From JAKVCB01 sp965243695 (GTDB lineage Bacteria; Planctomycetota; Planctomycetia; Pirellulales; Lacipirellulaceae): a stretch of 64,000 bases of DNA. The DNA lies in contig CBDEWC010000009.1 in NCBI GenBank assembly GCA_965243695.1, positions 186,001-250,000 on the forward strand. Direction: 5' to 3'. The translations under genes and the position numbers were made by a program. The notes beneath the pieces are model-generated. The model was not told the DNA's origin. It saw nothing but the letters and a program-made list of their open reading frames with translations, and made no database searches. This document shows, one piece after another, positions 18,329 to 27,070 of this stretch (positions within the stretch are counted from its first letter, which is position 1; the number at the start of each line of letters is the position of its first letter).

Positions 18329-19978
18329 ATGCAACGTCGTGTGAATCCCAACTATGATCGCTTCTTGGCGAGAATCTTTCGGTTCGGGTTCTTGGCGCTG
18401 GTCGTTGCCTCTTCTGCCCGCGGTGAGAGTCTCGGTGTCATCAAGCTTTCCAATCACCCACAGTTGTTTCTTGATGATTTCCTCATCGCCAAGACTTGGA
18501 ATCTCCGGCGTGAAATGAACCAGCCGGTGCGGCATACGGCCAATCCCTTGTTCGGTCAGGACCATCCCTGGGAGAAGCGCCTGGTGCAGGTGTACGGCAC
18601 GGTCATGTTCGAGCCCGAGCGAGATCTGTTTCGCTGCTGGTACACCGTCAGCGAGGCGGGCCAGGGCAAACCTGAATACAATACCTGCTACGCCGAATCA
18701 CCGGATGGGCTCCACTGGGAAAAGCCGATGGTGGGCGAGGGGGAGTTCGGTCATTTTGCCCGCTATACCCGGCACAATATGGTGGCGCCGGGGGTCCATT
18801 CGTTAACGGTTCTCAAAACACCTTGGGATCCTGATCCGGACAGGCTCTATAAGTTGGCTGGTTGCGATAAGTGTGGAACCTCGCCCGATGGTATTCACTG
18901 GGAGTTGACGAACATTCGCGATGCGGTCGGCAAGAACGATACCGGTAGCAGCCTGGTTTATTGGAACAACGAGTACCTGTTTTTTGTTCGCAACCAGGAG
19001 CCGGAAACTGGAACGGTGATCCGCGATAGCGACAACCAGGCTGATTGGTCGGGCACCATGCGCGGAGTCGGGTTGTCAGTCAGTCGCGACTTCAAGAACT
19101 GGTCAAAAAAGGTTTCGATCCTGCGGACCGACGCCGAGGATGGTTTTCCCTGGTCGCAGCCACATGCCCTCAACGTAACGCCGTACGGTGATGTACTCAT
19201 CGGCCTGTTGACGGTAATGGATATTATTCCGGCCAGTGGTAACAACATTATGGGCGATATGAATGTCCAATTGGTCGTCAGCCGCGATGGCCGAAACTGG
19301 CATCGCGTCGCAGATCGGGCTGTGTTTTTTCCGCAACTCAAGGCGGAGCCGATTACGGAGCGTTCCTGGGAATTACGGACCCACGTTGGCAGTAACATGT
19401 TTGTCAAAGACGATGTTGTCCATCTTTACTACTTTGGTACCCTGCTGCGGTGGGGCGAGGGAGGCTGGGTCAACGGTCGGTTGCGGTTTGGTGGGGTTGG
19501 AGGCGAGCCACTAGCCGTAGAGCACGAAACCATCGGCCCCAGGCAATTTGGCATCGGCCTGGCGACTTTGCCCGCCGATCGGTTTGTTTCGCTCAGACCG
19601 CAGAACTGGATGGCCGAAGGGGTACTCGAAACCAAGCCTTTTACCTGCTCAGGATCCGAATTGCTGGTGAATGCTGAGATCAGCCAGCAGAACTTCCCCG
19701 CCCAAGCACGAAATAGCCGGGGGGAAATTATCGAGGTCGACCTGGGGATCGGTTTGCTTCAGGCTGAAATCCTGAACTCTGATGGAAGCCCACTGCCGGG
19801 TTTCAGTGCGGCTGAGTCGATCGCAGAAACCCACGACAAGCTCCGTTACCGGATGGTCTGGCAAACGGAAGGCCAGCCAAAAAGAACGTTGGCCGATGTA
19901 CCTCAGCAGCCGATTGCGATTCGTTTTAAGATCAAAAATGGTGATTTCTTTGCGTTTCAAATCAGTCGCGGCCAGTAA
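18329..19978 (+). CDS. Exported five-bladed propeller glycosidase-like protein
   Basis: A 549-residue protein with a signal peptide (about 1-33, ending SSARG). The body carries the LFLDDFLIA start block, RCWYTVSEAG, repeated SPDGxHW motifs (for example ESPDGLHWEKP and TSPDGIHWEL) and SRDGRNWHRV, the pattern of five-bladed propellers related to GH32/GH43/GH130 folds. A C-terminal beta-sandwich (about 440-549; LLVNAEI, DGSPLPGF, AIRFKI) follows. The same two-part layout is found in the 27071-29578 protein and, with an added N-terminal domain, in 22646-25066. It is the divergent neighbour of the DUF1559 gene. A function in sugar binding or cleavage is inferred; the catalytic residues are not certain. 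Confidence 0.88.
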   Translation: MQRRVNPNYDRFLARIFRFGFLALVVASSARGESLGVIKLSNHPQLFLDDFLIAKTWNLRREMNQPVRHTANPLFGQDHPWEKRLVQVYGTVMFEPERDLFRCWYTVSEAGQGKPEYNTCYAESPDGLHWEKPMVGEGEFGHFARYTRHNMVAPGVHSLTVLKTPWDPDPDRLYKLAGCDKCGTSPDGIHWELTNIRDAVGKNDTGSSLVYWNNEYLFFVRNQEPETGTVIRDSDNQADWSGTMRGVGLSVSRDFKNWSKKVSILRTDAEDGFPWSQPHALNVTPYGDVLIGLLTVMDIIPASGNNIMGDMNVQLVVSRDGRNWHRVADRAVFFPQLKAEPITERSWELRTHVGSNMFVKDDVVHLYYFGTLLRWGEGGWVNGRLRFGGVGGEPLAVEHETIGPRQFGIGLATLPADRFVSLRPQNWMAEGVLETKPFTCSGSELLVNAEISQQNFPAQARNSRGEIIEVDLGIGLLQAEILNSDGSPLPGFSAAESIAETHDKLRYRMVWQTEGQPKRTLADVPQQPIAIRFKIKNGDFFAFQISRGQ

Positions 19979-20130
19979 CGTTCAGCCGTTCGTAGATCAC
20001 GGGCCCTAGACCAGATTCCCGGTGGTGTCGGGTCTGGGCCCCAAGGCCAATTGTGATTCACTCCGCGCTCATCTCCAGGTCGGAAATACGACTGGGTCGC
20101 GAAGAGTGTTGCGCCTCGCAGCGGCCTCAC

Positions 20131-22512
20131 TTAACTTGTAACGCAATCCCGTTCTTGGCGCTTCACGTTGCGGCTGGCAAGGTGCGCGGCCAGCGCTACC
20201 AATAAAAGCAGAACCCCATCAGGCTCGGGGACCATCGCCCGTGCACTTGCGGGCGCAGTCCCCAAATTAAACTGCAGTTTCCAAAACTGGTAGTCGCTGA
20301 TATCAACCACGCCATCTGGGGTCCCTGTCATACTGCCATCGTCGCCATCGCCAATCACTTCGCCAGGAACCCCGGAAGTACCAGCCTTGTCTTTCCAGAC
20401 GGTGTAGTCGGCTGCATCCACCAGGCCGTCGCGGTTGTAATCGCCCGCGATTCCCCCGCCGGTAATGAACGGAGCGCCCGTATTGTATTTGAACAGATCG
20501 CCCGTTCCGCCGGAGAGCGTCCAATCGAGGTGATAGAGTGATCCGACGTCGTGGACCAAAGGAATCACATCCACCTGACCTGTCAGGCGATTAAGCCGCT
20601 GCAGGCTATTGATCCCTGTTGTGCCAAAATCAAAGTCAATTCGTACGTCCTGCGCTGCATCGAGGTGTGGATCCATCAGGAGGTTCACAAGCATGAAGTA
20701 AAGTTCATCTTGAAACATCGGTCCATCGAGCGATTCATTGGCCGTTTCGAAATGGCCCATGAGCACATTGCCCTCGACCACATCCGGAATCGAACCGTGG
20801 TACGTTACATCGATATTCGTAATAAACGGCTCGTCAACGGCCGGATTCCAAAGATCGACCCCGAGCGGCACCTGATTGGGCACGCTATTCCCGTTATCTG
20901 TGCGAGTGCCAAGGATAAATCGCACCTGAGTGCTGTCCATCATCTTGAGCGCTTCGCCAAGACGGGATAACTCCGGATTTAGCGCCTGGGCGTCGAAATA
21001 AATTGGATTGGTGGTGTACGTACTCTCCTGTCGATTGGTTGCCCGCAGCAGGCCTCCTTCGTTGCCGTCCGCAAAGGCGCCAAAGTGGTCAAACATAAAA
21101 TAGCCAATCCCCTTGAAGCCATACGCCAGCGGAGCAAACGCCTGGAACCGCAACTCCGAGTCGCTCGGCATGCGCCAACCGCCACCGTCAATCGATTGCA
21201 GGAACAGAAAATAGGGAATATCCGCCTTCTGAGCAGACCGGCGCATTTGCTCCATGCCCGTGAAATAACGGCCCCACAGGTAGTCGTCGACCGATTCTGT
21301 GGGATCATCCGTGATCGGATAAAGCGAGAACTGAATGACGTCCGGCTCGACAATATGGAGATAGTCATCCATGAATGTGGAGAAATCGTATGGTACAGGA
21401 GGCGAGCTCGGTGTAGAGCCGTAAAGGTCGGCGTAGCTGGTGCCAGGCCGCTGAATGGTGTTGATATTGCCGTAGACCAGCATCTCGGGATAGTGGTCCT
21501 TGATCCAGTCGGTCACCTCAGCTGTAGCGAACAAGTCGGCCCGCTGCGGCTCATCCCACACCAAAAAACCTTCGCCGCCGGGGCGCTGGGCCATCCATTG
21601 GTGAATGGTTGCCTTGAGCATCGGAGTGAGCGGTGTCTTACCCGTGTGCCAGTGCCAGGGCAGTTGTTGTCTTTCCCATGCCTTGTCAACGAGCCCCACA
21701 TTGTTTTCCCAGGCGAGTACATGAGAAAAGTTCGCCTCGCGATAATAGGGTTCGAGCAGCGCGCTGTCGCGGACAACCAGGCCCTGGACAGTAAACGGTT
21801 TGCTGCGTACCCATTCGTTGCCAAACGTGGCCGAGCGAGTTTCCGGTACCGCGTCGCCAATCTTAATCTCGCTGAACCAGTCCTGGCCATTGCCAATGTG
21901 TTCGATTTGTACATGGTCCAGGTTGTATTGCCCATGGCCGACGGTTAGGTCCTGGGCGATCAGCTTGTGGTTGAGATAGGCATCGATCGTCTGGCCAGAC
22001 GCCTTGTAATGAAAATTAAACCGGCTCCACCCGTCGCCAAGCGAAAGGTCCGAGACAGCCGTGTCGTAACCGCCACTGTCGTTGCCCACGCCGAGACTCC
22101 AACTGTCACCGCCGTCATTAAACAGCGCGAGAATACGATCATCATTGCTAAAATTCTTAAGCACAAATGGATTATTGATGCTGCTATGGGTACCCGTATG
22201 CTTGTAGCCGATTTCGACCGCCCAGTCCTGGCCAGGGGGTCTTGCGGTCACCGTGCTTTGATTTTCGATCGCGGTAAGATATCGACCAAAGCGTGCAAAG
22301 GATCCGCCGACGATCGTCCTGGCGGCATTCCCATCATAGAGAAATCCGTTGCCAAGGAATTGATCCACGCCCCACGTGTCGACCTTTAAATCATGGTCGA
22401 TCGGCACGTAAAGGCCGACACCGCCGGTGGATAGTTCCACGCTGGGAGGTGTAGAGAAAGCCGCCTGTGAAAGAAGGCCGGCAACAAGGAGCGTAAAAAA
22501 AATCCGAGGCAC
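20131..22512 (-). CDS. PEP-CTERM protein with lectin-like, TIM-barrel and dockerin parts
   Basis: The likely start is GTG 22512 (AAAGG about 9 bases upstream), which gives a clean signal peptide (PRIFFTLLVAGLLSQAAFS). An ATG at 22569 would add 19 polar residues. A concanavalin-like domain (about 75-220) matches the PEP-CTERM proteins at 29613 and 30464. A barrel-like region (about 270-560; FLVWDEPQRADLF, IDGGGWRMPSD) resembles glycoside hydrolases, with Asp-Glu in VWDEP as candidate acid residues. A dockerin-type repeat (GDYNRDGLVDAADYTVWKDK, then DGVVDISDYQFWK) and MVPEPDGVLLLLVALAAHL end it. It closes the minus-strand block; 133 bp separate it from the gene upstream. Confidence 0.87.
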   Translation of the reverse strand: MPRIFFTLLVAGLLSQAAFSTPPSVELSTGGVGLYVPIDHDLKVDTWGVDQFLGNGFLYDGNAARTIVGGSFARFGRYLTAIENQSTVTARPPGQDWAVEIGYKHTGTHSSINNPFVLKNFSNDDRILALFNDGGDSWSLGVGNDSGGYDTAVSDLSLGDGWSRFNFHYKASGQTIDAYLNHKLIAQDLTVGHGQYNLDHVQIEHIGNGQDWFSEIKIGDAVPETRSATFGNEWVRSKPFTVQGLVVRDSALLEPYYREANFSHVLAWENNVGLVDKAWERQQLPWHWHTGKTPLTPMLKATIHQWMAQRPGGEGFLVWDEPQRADLFATAEVTDWIKDHYPEMLVYGNINTIQRPGTSYADLYGSTPSSPPVPYDFSTFMDDYLHIVEPDVIQFSLYPITDDPTESVDDYLWGRYFTGMEQMRRSAQKADIPYFLFLQSIDGGGWRMPSDSELRFQAFAPLAYGFKGIGYFMFDHFGAFADGNEGGLLRATNRQESTYTTNPIYFDAQALNPELSRLGEALKMMDSTQVRFILGTRTDNGNSVPNQVPLGVDLWNPAVDEPFITNIDVTYHGSIPDVVEGNVLMGHFETANESLDGPMFQDELYFMLVNLLMDPHLDAAQDVRIDFDFGTTGINSLQRLNRLTGQVDVIPLVHDVGSLYHLDWTLSGGTGDLFKYNTGAPFITGGGIAGDYNRDGLVDAADYTVWKDKAGTSGVPGEVIGDGDDGSMTGTPDGVVDISDYQFWKLQFNLGTAPASARAMVPEPDGVLLLLVALAAHLASRNVKRQERDCVTS

Positions 22513-22645
22513 GCCAATAGACCTTTGATCCAACCCAATGAAATCCCCACGCGCAGCACCAAGTTCCATACTAACATTAGGCGCCCGTTAAGTCCAGCAA
22601 TACGCAAGCGAGGTGACTGCGCCCCGCAGGCGGGAGAGTGTGTGC

Positions 22646-25066
22646 TCAGTTGAAATGATAGCTGTATAACCTGGCGTTATGAAGTGTGAACCGGAGCCGC
22701 ACAGCCGTGCCACGCAGTTCATCCAGTGAGCGACCTTTCCAACGAACGGCTGCGGCGATCGAATCCGCTTCGATCGCCAGGCACTCTTTCACACCAAATC
22801 CTGCAATTGGTTCGCCTGATTGAGTGAGTATGCACACGCGCACTTTGCCGCCCTGTGATACTTTTGTATTGAGGCAAAGCGTTTTGCCTTCAAGCAGCAC
22901 CGGTTCGGTTGTGAGCCGGCCTTCTCGGTGTGAAATTGGCTCGGCATACGAAACGCGGCCTGCCTGGCAACGGCCGACCCCACACGTATAGCGAACCGAC
23001 TTGCACCGCTTCCAGTACTGGTCCCAATTCTCGAATCCGGGCATTTTCACGTAATTTGGGTGCGCTGTTTTTAAGGCTTCCAGGGATGCCATCTTGGCAA
23101 GTCCGATGAAGTCCTGGTGGTACTGGTTGATTGCCTGGTAGGGAAACCACCACTCGGTGCCAAATTCAAGTCGATGTGCCGCGATTTTGACCAGCCCAAA
23201 GTCGGCACTGCCTGGTGGTCCGTTGGCAATCCATTTTTTTCGATCTGCGAATCGATGCCAATGGAGCAGGTCGGTGGCGTATACCAGTTCGGGCCAAATC
23301 CTATTGGCACGCGCATCGTAAACGCTTAGCACACCCAGAATCGGTTCGTCCGATCGCACCGTACCTTTGTTCCAGTGAGTTTCCAGCGCCATCGCGGGCC
23401 GAGCGGATGTGATTTGCTGCCGACTGGCAATGGAGCTAAGGTAATAAAACTGGGTGCCGGGTTCGTCATTGTCATCCGGCACCAAAACCAACCGTCGCTG
23501 CCAATGGATCCCATCGTCGGTCCACATCACGCCGAGGACTCGGCGGGCCATGTGCATGTTGTCATAGGTGGTATCGTGCGGTGGGTAGGCGGGCGCGCCG
23601 GGACGAAAAAAATAGTAAAGTCGTCCTGTCGCTTGATCTTCCAGGTGCAGTGCGATCTTTTCGGTCGAATGGATCAGGTCCATGCCAACGCCAAGGTAGA
23701 GAATGGGTTCTTCTGTGAGTACCAGGTAGTCATCCCCTCGTTTTTCCATTGGCCAGGATCCCACGCGGTATGGAGTTCCACTGGGATCACCGCACTTCTG
23801 CACAAACGATCGCTTCACGGCAGTGACGAACACGTTGTCCAGATTCGGTGGTCCGTCGCGAGCTGCGTCGTACGGGCGAAAGCGGGCCTTCTCAAGGTCA
23901 TGCGTTAAATGGGGCGCAAGATGTGGGGCGCGGGGGCCAACGTAGGCCTGGGCCTCGGGGACCAGGTTGTTGGCGCGGTTGCCTTGGTATGGAACAAGGC
24001 CTAACGACGGTTTGGTCCAATGGATGCCGTCAGGAGACACGGCCCGACAGAGAGTCGTAGGCAAAGCCGCACGTTCCTCCGACCGTCCGTAGGCTCCGTT
24101 GGCCAGCGTGTAGTCGAATTCAAACTGTGCATTCTTTTTATCGTAGTGGATCGAGTCATAGTAGAGTAGTTCCGTCTCCCATGGCCGGTCCATGGTCACC
24201 AGCGGCCCAGGCGGAGTCTTCTTGAGTGGGACCGCCACAAACTTGATGCCATCCACATCGCCCCACCCTGCGGGCCCGCCTACGAGCTGTGGCCGGGCGC
24301 TCGTGCGCTTTATGCGAGAATGGGACTCGACAGCAGGAAGGGTCTCTTTCCATACCTTGCGGATCAAATAGGGGCCAACCTGCTTCCCTTCACGTTCCAC
24401 TCGAACACGTATCCAATATTCGCCGCGGGGCCAGCCGGAGGCGTCAAATGTGCGTTGTTGCAATTGGCCGGTGAGTTTTAATCTCCACGGCCCTGCACAA
24501 CGCTTGTCTGAACCTCTGGGGGTGACATCGACCGTCGTAGTTACCGCCGGTAGGCGACTCGGTATGGTGCCGATCGTAAATCGCATCTCGTCTTCATCGA
24601 TATAGGCCGGCTGGCCAGGTGAACAGACAATCAACTGGTGCGGATACGCGCTGCAAATCGGACCGTACCTGTCGCGCGGGCACGCCGACATGGGATCCCA
24701 GGAAGTGTTGGTCGAATGAATGACATGGTCTCCATCCATGAGTTCAACACGAAACTCATACTCGCCCATCGACCAGTAGCCGTCCCAATTACCCGGTTGC
24801 GCGTCGAATCGACCTTCGTCGATGAGTGGATAGGTAAGCTGCCAGGTGGCATTTCCTGGGGTTACCTCGACCGGTGCCGAGAGGATTTGGGAGAACCCTT
24901 GCGGTTGGGTGACAGTGGTTCGTGCTGTGAGAGGTCTTGAGGGGGAAGCTTCGGCAGAGCAGGTCAGCTCGATGGTCCAAGGGTCGATTGGTGAAACTGA
25001 AAGATCAGTTGCAAACCCCGCTGTCGCGATAAGGAGGAAAAGAAAGGCTGAACCGAAAGATTGCAT
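22646..25066 (-). CDS. Exported propeller protein with N-terminal beta domain
   Basis: Taken from ATG 25066 (806 residues), which begins a clear signal peptide (SFGSAFLFLLIATAGFA). The open frame from 25174 would run into the upstream gene. Residues about 20-270 form a beta-rich domain. From about 280 to 690 SPDGIHWTKPSLGL and DDGIHWQRRLVLV mark the same propeller type as 18329-19978, and the last 100 residues form the shared C-terminal sandwich (GEPIAGFGVKEC, RLRFTLHNARLYSY). Only 4 bp separate its ATG from the stop of the DUF4838 gene, so translation is probably coupled. Carbohydrate-active function is inferred from fold and operon. Confidence 0.87.
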   Translation of the reverse strand: MQSFGSAFLFLLIATAGFATDLSVSPIDPWTIELTCSAEASPSRPLTARTTVTQPQGFSQILSAPVEVTPGNATWQLTYPLIDEGRFDAQPGNWDGYWSMGEYEFRVELMDGDHVIHSTNTSWDPMSACPRDRYGPICSAYPHQLIVCSPGQPAYIDEDEMRFTIGTIPSRLPAVTTTVDVTPRGSDKRCAGPWRLKLTGQLQQRTFDASGWPRGEYWIRVRVEREGKQVGPYLIRKVWKETLPAVESHSRIKRTSARPQLVGGPAGWGDVDGIKFVAVPLKKTPPGPLVTMDRPWETELLYYDSIHYDKKNAQFEFDYTLANGAYGRSEERAALPTTLCRAVSPDGIHWTKPSLGLVPYQGNRANNLVPEAQAYVGPRAPHLAPHLTHDLEKARFRPYDAARDGPPNLDNVFVTAVKRSFVQKCGDPSGTPYRVGSWPMEKRGDDYLVLTEEPILYLGVGMDLIHSTEKIALHLEDQATGRLYYFFRPGAPAYPPHDTTYDNMHMARRVLGVMWTDDGIHWQRRLVLVPDDNDEPGTQFYYLSSIASRQQITSARPAMALETHWNKGTVRSDEPILGVLSVYDARANRIWPELVYATDLLHWHRFADRKKWIANGPPGSADFGLVKIAAHRLEFGTEWWFPYQAINQYHQDFIGLAKMASLEALKTAHPNYVKMPGFENWDQYWKRCKSVRYTCGVGRCQAGRVSYAEPISHREGRLTTEPVLLEGKTLCLNTKVSQGGKVRVCILTQSGEPIAGFGVKECLAIEADSIAAAVRWKGRSLDELRGTAVRLRFTLHNARLYSYHFN

Positions 25067-25070
25067 GGGC

Positions 25071-26966
25071 CTACTCAAGCCCCACGATTTTAAAGAGTCG
25101 CTGTTTTTGATTGTCGATGCGATTCCAGTCTCCTTCTGCCGTACGAGTGACACCGTGCGCTTCGCAAAGTTCAAAAAACCTGCTCACAAGCGGCCGCTGC
25201 TGCGAAGCAACATCGCCATCCAGTGTTTCCCCTTCTTTCACCTTCCAGGCGGGTCCGATGGCTGCACGGTGGGCCCAAACCGATGCCTTTTCAACACGTG
25301 TGCGGATAGTTTCATCACCTGCGGCCAGTGCGAGGGCCTCCTCGATAGCGGCCAGCCCAGCGTCGATATCTGCTTGAGTAAGCCCGTAGTCTTCGTATCT
25401 TCCGCCCAGACAGCGGCAGTGCTTGCCGCTCGCCACCGAACGGTCGTGCAGACGATTAATCCACCGTGTGATCGGTGGAGACGCGGGTCCGTAGTGCAGG
25501 TCAAGCCACTCGCGCATGAGTTGTTCTCCGTCACGACTCGGGTCCCACAAGAGGCTGCTAAGCAGGTAGTTACGAAGCTCGTCGAATTCATTTCCGTGAC
25601 AACTGGTGGTCGCCTGCAAGAAAAGTCCCCTGACTCCGAGTGCGACTTGAAAGCGAATGTTCGGCCCGGCCAGACGCAGGTTCGGCAGGGGCAACTGATA
25701 CGTGTGATGTTCGTCGTTCAGATAGTAGTTCCATACGTATAAATGATCCGTGCGGTCTGCCCAGCGGCGCAACTGGCTAATGTGCCACTCGTTCGTTGGG
25801 CAGGTGCGGTTCGCAAATCCGTGAATAAAGCAGGTACTGATGCTGCACCACTGAATTTGCACATTGTCGCGCGGACGTAGCGTAGTCGGTGGCCCCGCCG
25901 TATCCGAATAGGCAAGTGTGCCGACAAAGCGGCCTGGAAACTCGATTGCAACCTCATCCGCAACCGAGTTCACGAATTTCAGGAGCGAACCCTGGGGCCC
26001 TCCTTCGCGCTGGTCCACCTCGGCGCAGTCGGCGCACTGGCAGTGCGCCCCGCCGTCGTTTTGCGAGACCGGAATGTTCAGCAGATCGGGGCGCGTTGCC
26101 AGCTGGCTCAACACCCGTTCGGTAATGATCGGCAGCACCTCCGGGTGTGACAAGCAGGGCTGCATTCCGTAGGGAAAACTTCCCCGTTTGAAGTCAAAGC
26201 CACCTTCGCCCGGCGCAACGGTTGCCAGCCGCTTGCCGCGAAACAGGCAATAGTAATTCGGATGCTCCCTGGCATAGCTGGCGGGAGGAAGCTGTTGATT
26301 AAAACTGTGGCCAATTACTTGCATCGATGTGCGACCACCTAGTTTCCCTGCGTTGGACCAGTCGTCACCCGCAACCGGGCAGGAGGGTAGCCGAGCGGCG
26401 TTAAGTCGCAATGTGGTGGCATACGCGGGAAGCTGGTAGTTCGCTTCGTAGGCAACCCAGCGAAAGTCCAGCGGCGGGTGGTAGAAACGATCCACAGGGC
26501 CCACCAATCGCCATGTTCCCACATGCGGTACGTGTGTGTGATCGGGCGTGAGAAAGCGCACGCCCAGATAGTCCTCCAGGAACGCATATACGCCGTAGAG
26601 CGTGCCCCGCGGCCGGCCTCCGGCGATTGCGATGCTCCCGTCACGTATAATGATTCGCAGGTCTTCCTGTCCGAACGAGTCGACATCAAACCCAACATCA
26701 CTTTCGTGCATTGCCGAGCCGGGACCGATGAAAATATGCCCGGCGGCGTTCTCTGGGGCGTCGACAATCGGCAACGTGATACCACTCGCCCGTTTGTAAT
26801 AGCGCTGAAACTCCTCTGCGGCGAAACGCTCACTTTCAATGGCGTCGGCCCCAACAACGATCTTCCATTCGTGCAGCTGAGCAAGATTGACGCCCACGGG
26901 GACCGGTTCGGCCACGAGCGGCGCTCCTAAGATCGCAGCAAGAAATAGAGCCGTAAGCTGTTTCAT
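25071..26966 (-). CDS. DUF4838 exported glycoside-hydrolase-like protein
   Basis: A 631-residue protein with a signal peptide (1-19, ending PLVAEP). An N-terminal alpha/beta domain of the GH20b/alpha-glucuronidase type follows (SERFAAEEFQRYYKRASG, about 43-60; GTLYGVYAFLEDYLGVRFL). The DUF4838 barrel comes next, with CQCADCAEVDQREGG (about 309-323) and GNEFDELRNYLLSSLLWDP (about 449-467). GAGAG precedes ATG 26966. The gene lies 104 bp after the C45 fusion gene and 4 bp before the propeller gene. DUF4838 proteins often accompany polysaccharide-use genes; the substrate is not known. Confidence 0.92.
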   Translation of the reverse strand: MKQLTALFLAAILGAPLVAEPVPVGVNLAQLHEWKIVVGADAIESERFAAEEFQRYYKRASGITLPIVDAPENAAGHIFIGPGSAMHESDVGFDVDSFGQEDLRIIIRDGSIAIAGGRPRGTLYGVYAFLEDYLGVRFLTPDHTHVPHVGTWRLVGPVDRFYHPPLDFRWVAYEANYQLPAYATTLRLNAARLPSCPVAGDDWSNAGKLGGRTSMQVIGHSFNQQLPPASYAREHPNYYCLFRGKRLATVAPGEGGFDFKRGSFPYGMQPCLSHPEVLPIITERVLSQLATRPDLLNIPVSQNDGGAHCQCADCAEVDQREGGPQGSLLKFVNSVADEVAIEFPGRFVGTLAYSDTAGPPTTLRPRDNVQIQWCSISTCFIHGFANRTCPTNEWHISQLRRWADRTDHLYVWNYYLNDEHHTYQLPLPNLRLAGPNIRFQVALGVRGLFLQATTSCHGNEFDELRNYLLSSLLWDPSRDGEQLMREWLDLHYGPASPPITRWINRLHDRSVASGKHCRCLGGRYEDYGLTQADIDAGLAAIEEALALAAGDETIRTRVEKASVWAHRAAIGPAWKVKEGETLDGDVASQQRPLVSRFFELCEAHGVTRTAEGDWNRIDNQKQRLFKIVGLE

Positions 26967-27070
26967 CAGAGCCTCTCGAATTCTCTCAGCCGCAGGCCGT
27001 TCGCCGGCCGTGCTCTCCGCAGGCCGGTCGCGAATACCTTTTAACTGATGGTTTGTTCGTACGTCTAAGA